Positions 8,046 to 15,749 of a stretch of 44,803 bases of DNA are shown in pieces. The stretch covers positions 1-44,803 of the forward strand of contig CAVSSX010000001.1 in the NCBI GenBank assembly GCA_963730735.1. Reading direction: 5' to 3'. The notes below the pieces were generated by a model. It was not told the origin of the DNA, made no database searches, and saw only the letters and a list, made by a program, of their open reading frames with translations. Each line of letters starts with the position of its first letter. The stretch's first letter is position 1. This DNA comes from CAVSSX01 sp963730735 (GTDB taxonomy: Bacteria > Actinomycetota > Acidimicrobiia > Acidimicrobiales > RAAP-2). The translations under genes were made by a program, and so were the position numbers.

Positions 8046-8827
8046 CCGCAACGGTGGACACCCGGCCGGGTGCGCTCCCCCGACCGTCGGACGATCGGGG
8101 CGCCCTCGCCCCCCGTCGGTGGGCGGCCGCCCGGGCCCAGTTGAACCGGGTCATCGCCGTGGTGGCCCTGGTGGTCGTGCTGCCCACCATCGCCGTGGCC
8201 GAGCGGCTGCGCCCGGGCTCGGGCCGGGCCGTCGCCCTACGGGCGATCGCCACCGTGAGCCGGCTCTGCGGCGTCGGTTTCGAGGTGACCGGCCCGGTCG
8301 GCGACGCCCCGACGCACGCCGTGGTCGTGGCCCACCACGCCAGCCCCCTGGACATCCCGGCCGTGCTCTCGGCCCTGCCGAGCGCCCGCTTCGTCGCCGC
8401 CGCCGACCTCTTCAAGATCCCACTCCTCGGCGCGGCCATGCGGGCCCTCGGGACGGTCCCCGTCGATCGGCGCCACCCCGAGCGCGGCCGATCACAGCTC
8501 GCCGAGCTGGCGACGCCCGCCGCCGGGTCGCCGCTGGCCATCTTCCCCGAAGGCGCCATCGCCCCCCTCGGGGACTGGCTGCCGTTCAAGTCGGGCGCCT
8601 TCTACCTGGCCGTGCGGACCGGTACGCCCGTGCTGCCGCTGGTCATCCGCGGGACCGACCGGGTCCTGGCGCCCCGGGGCCACCTCCTGGTGCGCCCGGG
8701 TGTGGTCACGGTCGAGGTGCTCGAGCCCCTCGACCCGGTGGCCCTCTCGATCGACGACCCCCACGAGCTCCGCCACCGGGCGGAGGCGCAGCTCAGCCCA
8801 CCCCGCCCTGGCGGAACTGGACGCTGA
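8042..8827 (+). CDS. plsC: 1-acyl-glycerol-3-phosphate acyltransferase (PlsC family)
   Basis: 261 residues with an N-terminal hydrophobic segment near 36-52 and the acyltransferase motif H99-x4-D104 (H-A-S-P-L-D). A second motif F-P-E-G is followed by F-K-S-G-A-F. These are the catalytic and glycerol-phosphate binding blocks of LPLAT enzymes that acylate lysophosphatidic acid at the membrane. The GTG start overlaps the stop of the desaturase-like gene. The pair probably supplies and inserts an altered acyl chain. The 3' end overlaps the convergent AlkB gene by 35 bases. Confidence 0.88.
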   Translation: MTATVDTRPGALPRPSDDRGALAPRRWAAARAQLNRVIAVVALVVVLPTIAVAERLRPGSGRAVALRAIATVSRLCGVGFEVTGPVGDAPTHAVVVAHHASPLDIPAVLSALPSARFVAAADLFKIPLLGAAMRALGTVPVDRRHPERGRSQLAELATPAAGSPLAIFPEGAIAPLGDWLPFKSGAFYLAVRTGTPVLPLVIRGTDRVLAPRGHLLVRPGVVTVEVLEPLDPVALSIDDPHELRHRAEAQLSPPRPGGTGR

Positions 8828-9410
8828 TCCGGGGGCCGACGGGACGGGCCGACTTCGCCACCCCGTGCTCCCAGGTGCGCTGGCAGCTGCCGCCCATGAC
8901 CAGGAGGTCGCCCCCGCCGACCTCGAAGCGCAGACCCGGCCCGCCGGCCCGGGGTCGCAGGCCCAATCGCCGGGGCGACCCCAGCGAGACGATGGCCACC
9001 ACCACGTCCTCGGTGGCCCCCCGACCGAGTGTGTCGCCGTGCCAGGCCACGCTGTCGTGCCCGTCGCGGTAGAGACAGAGGCCGGCCGTCGTGAGCGGTC
9101 GGGCCACCAGGCCGTAGTGGGCGTTCAGGGCCTCCCTCGCCTCCCCCAGGACCGGGTGCGGCAACGTCGCCCCGGCCCCGTAGCTGGCCAGCAGCCGGGG
9201 GACGTCGACCTCCCGGTCGTACATCGGTCGCCGTTGGGCGCGCCACGGCACCCCGCCGACCAGCCGGTCGAACAGGGCGTCGGCACCGGCGATCCACGAC
9301 CGCAACAGATCCACCCACGACCCGCCGTCGAGCTCGAGCCGTTCGACGCCGTCGAGCGGTCGGGGTCCGATCTCCGGCCCCCAGGCGAGCAGCGATCCCT
9401 GCACCTGCAC
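8793..9410 (-). CDS. alkB: AlkB-like 2OG-Fe(II) dioxygenase, DNA alkylation repair
   Basis: 205 residues. The double-stranded beta-helix core shows the iron ligands in W-H-G-D-T (H-x-D) and the distal His in W-E-H-G-V-A-K, followed by R-I-S-V-Q-F-R, the R-x5-R block that binds 2-oxoglutarate and substrate in AlkB enzymes. It should remove methyl groups from 1-methyladenine or 3-methylcytosine. The GTG at 9410 is chosen because a TATCCT box ends 8 bases before it and an SOS box lies just upstream. The much longer open frame upstream is antisense to the antiporter. The last 35 bases overlap the end of plsC. Confidence 0.88.
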   Translation of the reverse strand: MQVQGSLLAWGPEIGPRPLDGVERLELDGGSWVDLLRSWIAGADALFDRLVGGVPWRAQRRPMYDREVDVPRLLASYGAGATLPHPVLGEAREALNAHYGLVARPLTTAGLCLYRDGHDSVAWHGDTLGRGATEDVVVAIVSLGSPRRLGLRPRAGGPGLRFEVGGGDLLVMGGSCQRTWEHGVAKSARPVGPRISVQFRQGGVG

Positions 9411-9417
9411 CCGGCCG

Positions 9418-9423
9418 AGGATA
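9418..9423 (-). promoter_or_regulatory. Candidate -10 box for leaderless alkB mRNA
   Basis: On the minus strand TATCCT is followed by 7 bases and the GTG start at 9410, with no Shine-Dalgarno sequence. Confidence 0.5.
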
Positions 9424-9434
9424 GCCGAACAGAT

Positions 9435-9448
9435 CGAACATACGTTCG
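9435..9448 (-). promoter_or_regulatory. SOS box (LexA operator) upstream of alkB
   Basis: On the minus strand CGAACGTATGTTCG is a 14-base site fitting the Gram-positive LexA pattern CGAAC-RNRY-GTTYG. It extends to 15 of 16 bases of the actinobacterial form TCGAAC-N4-GTTCGA. It begins 11 bases upstream of the candidate -10 box and so covers the -35 position, as expected for a repressor site. Confidence 0.7.
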
Positions 9449-9584
9449 CTGGCGCCGGACCCACCAGCCGGACGCCGGGGCCAGGTAGTTTCTCTCGCAC
9501 CTGTCCCCCACCCCGGCGGTCGGGCGGTCGTCGGTGGGCTGTGAGCCCCACCATCGAACCCCGGGGTCCGAGCCAAAGAGGGTC

Positions 9585-10808
9585 ATGTCCGAGGCAGCGA
9601 TCCCCACCCTGGTGCTCATCGCCATCGCCGCCGTGCTGGCGCCGATCGTGTCGGAGCAGACTCGGGGGCTCCGGATCCCCTCGGTCGTGATCGAGCTGAT
9701 CTTCGGCATCATCCTGGGCCCGACGGTGCTCAACCTGGCCCACCCCAACGGCGTGGTGGACGCCCTCTCGGACTTCGGGCTGACCTTCTTGATGTTCCTG
9801 GCCGGGTTCGAGTTGGACCTGAGCCGGGTCCGCGGCCGCCCGCTCAAGTTGGCCGGCCTGGGGTGGCTTCTGTCCCTGGCCATGGCCCTCGGGGTGGCGT
9901 TCGCCTTGGTGTCCACCGGCCTGGCCCTCGACACGCTCATCGTCGGGCTGGCGCTGACCTCGACGGCCCTCGGCACGCTGCTGCCGGTGCTGGGCGACGC
10001 CGGCGTCCTCGAGACCCGCTTCGGCGACTACATGGTGGCCATCGGGGCGGTGGGCGAGTTCGGGCCGATCGTGGCCGTGGCCGTGTTGTTGACCAAGAAG
10101 GACCCGGTCATCACGACCGCCCTCCTGCTGGCCTTCGTGGCCGTGGCCGCCTTCACCGCCGCCCTGGCCACCCGGGCGCAGCCGCCCCGCCTGGTGGCCC
10201 TGCTCCGTCGGCACCTCGAGTCGAGTGCCCAGCTCCCGGTCCGCATCGCCGTGCTGGCCGTGCTCCTGCTGGTCGAGCTGGCGTTCAAGCTGGGGCTCGA
10301 CATCCTGCTCGGGGCGTTCGCGGCGGGGATCGTGGTCCGCCTGCTCTCCCAGGGCGACCAGAGCGAGGCCGTGGGCAGCAAGCTCCAGGCCATCGGGTTC
10401 GGCTTCCTGATCCCGATCTTCTTCGTCGTGAGCGGCATCCACTTCGACCTGCACATCCTGGTCACCCAGCCCTCGGCGCTCCTGCGCCTGTTGCTGTTCT
10501 TCGTCCTCCTGCTGGTCATCCGGGGCACCCCGGCCCTCCTGCTCTACCGGCGCGACGTCCGGCCGCCCGAGCGGGTGCCCCTGGCGCTGTTCTCGGCGAC
10601 CGCCCTGCCCCTGATCGTCGTGATCACCACGCTCGGCCTGTCCGAGGGCCGGATGCGCCCCGAGAACGCCGCCGCCCTGGTCGGCGCCGGCATGCTGTCG
10701 GTGCTGGTGTTCCCGATGCTCGGGCTCCGGCGGCTGAAGGCCACCTCGGCGATCCACGAGGCCGGGGCACCCACGAACAGCGAGGATGCCGAGGGCCCCA
10801 ACGCCTGA
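9585..10808 (+). CDS. CPA2 family cation:proton antiporter
   Basis: 407 residues made almost wholly of membrane helices, about 12. The F-L-A-G-F-E-L-D-L motif of Na+/H+ exchanger-domain (KefB/CPA2) proteins lies near residues 67-75, and a central helix carries A-L-T-S-T-A-L-G. No TrkA-N nucleotide-binding domain follows, so it resembles the short CPA2 members. The ATG at 9585 follows AAAGAGG. It should exchange Na+ or K+ for protons at the cytoplasmic membrane; the ion is not determined. It is followed by the convergent LysR gene with a 26-base gap. Confidence 0.9.
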   Translation: MSEAAIPTLVLIAIAAVLAPIVSEQTRGLRIPSVVIELIFGIILGPTVLNLAHPNGVVDALSDFGLTFLMFLAGFELDLSRVRGRPLKLAGLGWLLSLAMALGVAFALVSTGLALDTLIVGLALTSTALGTLLPVLGDAGVLETRFGDYMVAIGAVGEFGPIVAVAVLLTKKDPVITTALLLAFVAVAAFTAALATRAQPPRLVALLRRHLESSAQLPVRIAVLAVLLLVELAFKLGLDILLGAFAAGIVVRLLSQGDQSEAVGSKLQAIGFGFLIPIFFVVSGIHFDLHILVTQPSALLRLLLFFVLLLVIRGTPALLLYRRDVRPPERVPLALFSATALPLIVVITTLGLSEGRMRPENAAALVGAGMLSVLVFPMLGLRRLKATSAIHEAGAPTNSEDAEGPNA

Positions 10809-10834
10809 CCGAGCGACCACCGGTCCGTCGGAGC

Positions 10835-11746
10835 TCAGTCGGCGTCGGCCCGACCTCCCGGCCGACGGGCCAACGCCGGTCGCAGGACGGTGGCCAGGCG
10901 CTCGGCATCCGCCTCGGTCCCCGGCAGCCCCCAGACGGCGACCGGCGACCGCAGCCGAGGACGGCAGCGGACCAGGAGGCCGGCCACATCGACCGGCACC
11001 GAGCCGGTCGGCGCCACCGTCACGCCGACGCCGGCCGCCGCCATGCGGACGGCCGTGTCGACCTGGAGCGTCCGGAGCACCTCCCGGGGCGCGAAGCCGG
11101 CCTCGGCACAGGCCCGCAGCACCGGCTCGGCCAATCCGTGGTCCGGGTCGTAGAGGACCCACGGATCCTCGGCGAACGAGGACAGTCGGGCCGAGGCCCC
11201 GAACGACGCCCGACGACCCGGCGTCACCACCAGGCCCAGTTCTTCGTCGCCCACCGTCACGACGAGACCGGCCCAGTCGGCAGGCGGCGCGCTGACCGCC
11301 AGCTCTATGTCGCCGGCCCGGACCGAGGCCTCGAGGTCGGTGCGGCGGAGCGCCTCTCGGAGGCGGAGGGGCCGTGCCCCGTGCTGGTCCCGCCACAGCA
11401 CGACGGCATCGGGGAACAGCGAGGTCGCCAACGACGAGACGGTGCCGACCGTCAAGGTCGGCGGCGCGCCACCGGCGCGGCGCCGGGCCGACCCGATGCC
11501 CCCTTCCACCCGGCCGAGCACGTCACGGGCCATGGCCACCACCAGCTCCCCGGCCGGCGTCGGGACCATCCGTCGAGCCCCGCGCCGGAACAGCGCCACA
11601 CCGAGCTCCCCTTCCAGCCGGGCCACCTGTTGGGACACCGAGGGCTGGGCCAGCCCGAGCAGACCCGCCGCCAACGTCACCGAGCCCACGTCGGCCACGG
11701 CGGCGACGCAGCGGAGCTGACGGAGGGTGACGCCTATGTCATCCAT
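10835..11746 (-). CDS. LysR-family transcriptional regulator
   Basis: 303 residues. An N-terminal winged helix-turn-helix at about residues 6-65 carries L-R-Q-L-R-C-V-A-A-V-A and the recognition helix A-Q-P-S-V-S-Q-Q-V. The rest is the periplasmic-binding-protein-like effector domain. The gene is divergent from the metallohydrolase and Rieske genes, the usual arrangement for a LysR activator of a catabolic operon. Its start codon lies inside a T-N11-A inverted repeat, so autoregulation is likely. The inducer is probably a substrate or intermediate of the divergent operon (inference). Confidence 0.92.
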   Translation of the reverse strand: MDDIGVTLRQLRCVAAVADVGSVTLAAGLLGLAQPSVSQQVARLEGELGVALFRRGARRMVPTPAGELVVAMARDVLGRVEGGIGSARRRAGGAPPTLTVGTVSSLATSLFPDAVVLWRDQHGARPLRLREALRRTDLEASVRAGDIELAVSAPPADWAGLVVTVGDEELGLVVTPGRRASFGASARLSSFAEDPWVLYDPDHGLAEPVLRACAEAGFAPREVLRTLQVDTAVRMAAAGVGVTVAPTGSVPVDVAGLLVRCRPRLRSPVAVWGLPGTEADAERLATVLRPALARRPGGRADAD

Positions 11747-11761
11747 AGAGAAATCCTATGG
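11743..11761. promoter_or_regulatory. LysR-type T-N11-A operator
   Basis: Perfect 6-base arms CCATAG and CTATGG with a 7-base spacer. It contains the LysR signature T-N11-A (T at 11746, A at 11758). It overlaps the LysR start codon and lies 55-73 bases upstream of the metallohydrolase start, correct for activation of the divergent operon. Confidence 0.6.
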
Positions 11762-11815
11762 CACGACATCTGCTATTCACTGGACGGATTCGCCGCCCTG
11801 GCGAACACTGGGGTG

Positions 11816-13030
11816 ATGGCCAGCGTCCTCCTCCAGCACGGCCGGGTGATCGATCCGGCCGGACGTCGGGACCAGGTACTCGACGTCCTCGTCACCGACG
11901 GCCGGATCGCCGCCGTCGAGGCCGACCTGTCGACGGTGCCCCCCGACACGGCGACCATCGACTGCCGGGGCCTGCTCGTCACCCCGGGGCTCATCGATCT
12001 GCATGCACACGTCTTCCCGGGACTCGGGGATTTCTGCGTCGACCCGAACGAGGTCGGGGTCTCGATGGGGGTGCCGGTGGTGGTCGACGGCGGCACCAGC
12101 GGGGTGGCGACGTTCGATATGGCCCGCACGGCGGTGATCGACCACCCGGCCACGGTGACCCGGGTCCTGGCCTTCCTCGACCCCTGTCAGCTCTACCTGG
12201 CGACGAGGGACTTCATCTGCCACAAGCTCGAGATCGCCAACGATCTGCGCAACCTCGACCCCGAGGCACTGGCGGCGTCGCTGGCCCGCAACGACGAGGT
12301 GGTGGTGGGACTGAAGGTCCGGGCGTGCCACGTCGGCGACCCCACGTTCAGCCCCTTCCTGGCCGCCGCCCAGGCGGCCTCGGGGGGACGGCCGGTCATG
12401 GTCCACCTCGGCCGCTTCCCGCACACGCCGGTCATCACGCCGACGGCGCTGCTCGACTGCCTCCGGCCGGGCGATATCGTCACCCACGCCTTCCGGGGCG
12501 CCGGCGGCATGCTCGGTCCCGACGGCAAGGTCGTCCCCGAGTTCCGTGACGCCGTTGACCGGGGCGTGGTCCTCGATATGGGCCACTCGGGGACCGACTT
12601 CCGGTTTCGCGAGGCCCGCCGCATGCTCGACCAGGGCTACCTCCCCGATACCGCCTCGACCGACCTGAACACGTTCAACATCGGCGGGCCGGTGTTCTCG
12701 CTCGTCGAGAACCTGACCAAGTTGCTGGGCCTCGGTCTCGAGCTGCCCGACGTGGTGGCCATGGCCACCACCAACGTCGCCCGGGCCATCGGCAAGCTCG
12801 ACGAGCTGGGCTCGCTGGCCGTCGGCCGTCCGGCCGAGGTCAGCGTGCTGCGGCTGCGAGACGACGGGCCGTTCCCCGTCAGCGACGGCCTCGAGACCAT
12901 CCGGTCACCGATGGCCCTCGAGCCGGTCGGCTGCCTGCGGGCCGGCGCCTGGCTGCCGGCGGCGCCGGTGCGGACCTACGCCACCGAAGGGCGGACCTGG
13001 TCGGAGCCGCCCGACGGACAGGACTGGTAG
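11816..13030 (+). CDS. Dihydroorotase-like amidohydrolase/deacetylase (COG3964 type)
   Basis: 404 residues. Strand 1 carries D-L-H63-A-H65-V-F, the binuclear metal site. K167 in V-G-L-K-V-R is the lysine expected to be carbamylated. Later His in V-M-V-H-L-G and V-T-H-A-F-R-G and the Asp in S-T-D-L-N complete the site. This matches the COG3964 group of amidohydrolases, which includes N-acetyl-D-amino-acid-ester deacetylase-like proteins. The ATG at 11816 (a GTG lies one codon earlier) is chosen because homology starts there; the frame upstream is antisense to LysR. It is followed without gap by the Rieske gene. The natural substrate is not known. Confidence 0.87.
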   Translation: MASVLLQHGRVIDPAGRRDQVLDVLVTDGRIAAVEADLSTVPPDTATIDCRGLLVTPGLIDLHAHVFPGLGDFCVDPNEVGVSMGVPVVVDGGTSGVATFDMARTAVIDHPATVTRVLAFLDPCQLYLATRDFICHKLEIANDLRNLDPEALAASLARNDEVVVGLKVRACHVGDPTFSPFLAAAQAASGGRPVMVHLGRFPHTPVITPTALLDCLRPGDIVTHAFRGAGGMLGPDGKVVPEFRDAVDRGVVLDMGHSGTDFRFREARRMLDQGYLPDTASTDLNTFNIGGPVFSLVENLTKLLGLGLELPDVVAMATTNVARAIGKLDELGSLAVGRPAEVSVLRLRDDGPFPVSDGLETIRSPMALEPVGCLRAGAWLPAAPVRTYATEGRTWSEPPDGQDW

Positions 13031-14074
13031 TTGCTCGACCACCACCTCGATGCGACGCCTGCCCAGGAGGACCTGACCTCGGCCCTCGCCTACTTCTGGC
13101 ACCCCGTGTGCACCGAGAACGAGCTGGCCGAGGCCGACGGGGGTGTCCTGGGTGTCCGCCTGCTCGGTCGGGAACTGGTCGTCGCCGACCTCGGCCCCGG
13201 GCGTCTGGCCTGCCTCCTCGACCGCTGTCCGCATCGCTCCACCCGGCTCTCCGCCGGCTGGGTCGAAGATGGGACGCTGCGGTGTGCGTACCACGGGTGG
13301 CGCTTCGCCGCCGACGGTCGCTGCGTGGAGATCCCGTCGGGACCCGGCGTCCCCATTCCCCCGCTGGCCTGCCAGTCGTCCTACTCGGTCGAGCGGCACC
13401 ACGGCCTGATCTGGGTCCGCCTCGACGACCGGGCCGGCCTGGTCGTTCCCCCGTGCCCCGCCGTCGTCGACCCGGCCATGCGGGCACTTGCCGGCCCGCC
13501 CTACACGTGGCCGGTGGCCGCCGGCCGGCGGGTCGAGAATTTCACCGATCTCAGCCACTTCGCCTGGGTGCACGACGGTTCGCTCGGCCGGCGGGACCAG
13601 CCGGTCCCGCCGGTCCCCGAGCTCCGCCGGTGCGACGGGGCCCTGTGGTTCGAGTACCAGCCCCCCGAGCTGGCGGCTCGCGACGACGTGGCCCTGATCG
13701 GCGACAGCGCCTACCGTCTCACCCTGCCGTTCACCGTCGACATCCTCTTCGACATCGCCGGCCGCCCCGGGGTGCAGCGCCGGCTCTGGATGACCGCCTC
13801 GCCGCTCGACGAACGATCGTGCCGGACCTTCTGGCTCGTCGCCCGCAACGACGACCACGACGGCGACGACGCCCGGGTCCTGGCCTTCCAGGACCAGATC
13901 CTGGCCGAGGACGCCCCGGTGGTGTGCAGCCAGGACCCCGAGTTCCCCCTGGCCCAGGCGGCGGAGCTGAGCGTGCGGGCCGACCGGGTCTCGATCGAGT
14001 ACCGGCGGTGGCTGCGGGACGTCGCCGCCGCCTCGCGCCGCGGCCCGGCGGCGGTTCGGCTGGCCGTCGCCTGA
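13031..14074 (+). CDS. Rieske non-heme iron oxygenase, alpha subunit
   Basis: 347 residues starting with a TTG directly after the stop of the metallohydrolase. The Rieske [2Fe-2S] ligands are C66-P-H68 and C85-x2-H88 (C-P-H-R, C-A-Y-H-G-W). The mononuclear iron site is D173-x2-H176-x4-H181 within N-F-T-D-L-S-H-F-A-W-V-H. Length and motif order fit the vanillate O-demethylase / phthalate dioxygenase-type terminal oxygenases. No ferredoxin or reductase gene is nearby, so electrons must come from a protein encoded elsewhere. The substrate is probably the product or precursor of the adjacent hydrolase (inference). Confidence 0.9.
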   Translation: MLDHHLDATPAQEDLTSALAYFWHPVCTENELAEADGGVLGVRLLGRELVVADLGPGRLACLLDRCPHRSTRLSAGWVEDGTLRCAYHGWRFAADGRCVEIPSGPGVPIPPLACQSSYSVERHHGLIWVRLDDRAGLVVPPCPAVVDPAMRALAGPPYTWPVAAGRRVENFTDLSHFAWVHDGSLGRRDQPVPPVPELRRCDGALWFEYQPPELAARDDVALIGDSAYRLTLPFTVDILFDIAGRPGVQRRLWMTASPLDERSCRTFWLVARNDDHDGDDARVLAFQDQILAEDAPVVCSQDPEFPLAQAAELSVRADRVSIEYRRWLRDVAAASRRGPAAVRLAVA

Positions 14075-14100
14075 GGGGGCGCGCCGCCGTCCGTTCGACC

Positions 14101-14106
14101 TAGCGT
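14101..14106 (+). promoter_or_regulatory. Candidate -10 box before the carboxylase operon
   Basis: TAGCGT in the 76-base gap after the Rieske gene, about 45 bases before the GTG at 14151, which has its own GAGGAG ribosome binding site. It suggests the carboxylase operon has a separate promoter. Confidence 0.35.
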
Positions 14107-14150
14107 CAGGGGGCGCCCGTCGGGGGCGTGGGTCGGACGAGAGGAGCAGC

Positions 14151-15749
14151 GTGCCCGTCATCAACTCGAGCGTGGATCGGAACGACCCGACGTTCCAGGC
14201 CAACCGGGCGGCCCAGCTGGCCCTGCTCGAGGACCACCGACGCGAGCTCGAGGCCGCCCTGGCCGGCGGCGGCCCCCGCTACGTCGAGCGGCACCGGGCC
14301 CGGGGCAAGCTGACCGCCCGGGAGCGCATCGAGCTCCTCGTCGACCAGGACAGCGCCTTCCTGGAGCTCTCCCCCCTGGCCGCCTGGGGCACCGACTTCC
14401 AGGTGGGGGCGAGCATGGTCACCGGCATCGGGGTGGTCGAGGGCACCGAGTGCGTCGTCATCGCCAACGACCCCACCGTCCGAGGGGGATCCATCAACCC
14501 CTACACCCTGCGCAAGAACCTCCGGGCCCTCGAGATCGCCCGCCTCAACCGGCTCCCGCTGATCAACCTGGTCGAATCGGGTGGCGCCGACCTCCCGACC
14601 CAGGCCGACCTCTTCGTCCCGGCCGGCCAGATCTTCCGGGACCTGACCCAGCTCTCCCAGGCCGGCATACCGACCATCGCCCTCGTCTTCGGCAGCTCGA
14701 CGGCCGGCGGCGCCTACGTCCCGGGCATGTCGGACTACTCGGTCATGGTCGACCAGGGCGCCAAGGTGTTCCTCGGGGGCCCGCCGCTGGTGAAGATGGC
14801 CACCGGGGAGGTGTCGAGCGAGGAGGAGCTCGGGGGGGCCGCCATGCACGCCGGGGTCTCGGGGCTCGCCGACTACTTCGCCACCGACGAGCTCGACTGC
14901 CTGCGCCTCGGCCGCCAGATCGTCGCCGACCTGCACTGGCGCAAGGAGGGTCCGGCGGCGTCGGTGCCGGCCGATCCACCCCGCTACGACCCCGACGAGC
15001 TGCTCGGCGTGGCCTCGGCCGACCTCCGGGTCCCCTTCGACCCCCGGGAGGTGGTGGCCCGGGTGGTCGACGGCTCGCGGTTCGACGAGTACAAGGAGCG
15101 CTGGGGCACCAGCCTGATCACCGGCTGGGCCTCGATCCACGGCTACCCGGTCGGCATCCTGGCCAACGCCCGCGGCGTCCTCTTCAACGCCGAGGCCAAG
15201 AAGGCCACCGAGTTCATTCTGTTGGCCAACGAGTCCGACACGCCGCTGGTCTTCCTGCACAACACCACCGGCTACATGGTCGGCCGGGACTACGAGCAGG
15301 CCGGGATCGTGAAGGACGGCGCCAAGATGATCAACGCCGTCGCCAACTCGACCGTCCCCCACTTCAGCGTGATCATGGGCGCCTCCTACGGGGCGGGCAA
15401 CTACGGCATGTGCGGACGGGCCTACGGGCCCCGGTTCCTGTTCACGTGGCCCGGGGCCAAGGTGGCGGTGATGGGGGCCGAACAGCTGGCCGGCGTGCTC
15501 TCGATCGTGGCCCGCCAGTCGGCGGCCTCGGCCGACCGGCCGTTCGACGAGGACGCCGACCGCCACCAGACCCAGAGCACCCGGGACCAGATCGAGCGGG
15601 AGTCCCACGCCTTCTTCTTGACCGGCAAGGTCTACGACGACGGCGTCATCGACCCACGCGACACCCGGACGGTGCTCGGGATCGCCCTCTCGGCCGCCCA
15701 TTCGGCCCCCGTCGCCGGCCGGCACGGTTTCGGCGTCTTCCGGATGTGA
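14151..15749 (+). CDS. Acyl-CoA carboxylase, carboxyltransferase (beta) subunit
   Basis: 532 residues, the size of methylcrotonyl-CoA / geranyl-CoA carboxylase beta subunits. The N-terminal half shows R-A-R-G-K-L-T-A-R-E-R-I, then L-V-E-S-G-G-A-D and the oxyanion segment G-S-S-T-A-G-G-A-Y-V-P. The C-terminal half has H-N-T-T-G-Y-M-V-G and G-A-S-Y-G-A-G-N-Y-G-M. It transfers carboxylate from carboxybiotin to an acyl-CoA. The GTG follows GAGGAG by 5 bases. It is the first gene of an overlapped operon with the biotin carboxylase subunit and an AtuA-type protein. That company favours geranyl-CoA or another branched acyl-CoA, but the sequence alone cannot separate geranyl from methylcrotonyl. Confidence 0.9.
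   Translation: MPVINSSVDRNDPTFQANRAAQLALLEDHRRELEAALAGGGPRYVERHRARGKLTARERIELLVDQDSAFLELSPLAAWGTDFQVGASMVTGIGVVEGTECVVIANDPTVRGGSINPYTLRKNLRALEIARLNRLPLINLVESGGADLPTQADLFVPAGQIFRDLTQLSQAGIPTIALVFGSSTAGGAYVPGMSDYSVMVDQGAKVFLGGPPLVKMATGEVSSEEELGGAAMHAGVSGLADYFATDELDCLRLGRQIVADLHWRKEGPAASVPADPPRYDPDELLGVASADLRVPFDPREVVARVVDGSRFDEYKERWGTSLITGWASIHGYPVGILANARGVLFNAEAKKATEFILLANESDTPLVFLHNTTGYMVGRDYEQAGIVKDGAKMINAVANSTVPHFSVIMGASYGAGNYGMCGRAYGPRFLFTWPGAKVAVMGAEQLAGVLSIVARQSAASADRPFDEDADRHQTQSTRDQIERESHAFFLTGKVYDDGVIDPRDTRTVLGIALSAAHSAPVAGRHGFGVFRM

Noticed and set aside
9411..11396. Long minus-strand open frame running from alkB through the antiporter
   Set aside because: High-GC shadow of the antiporter and LysR genes; Gln/Gly/His-rich with no motif, while the sense strand has clear membrane helices. 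Only the alkB part is kept.
9863..11815. N-terminal extension of the metallohydrolase on the plus strand
   Set aside because: It overlaps the antiporter and LysR genes in other frames and is Arg/Pro-rich; homology begins at 11816.
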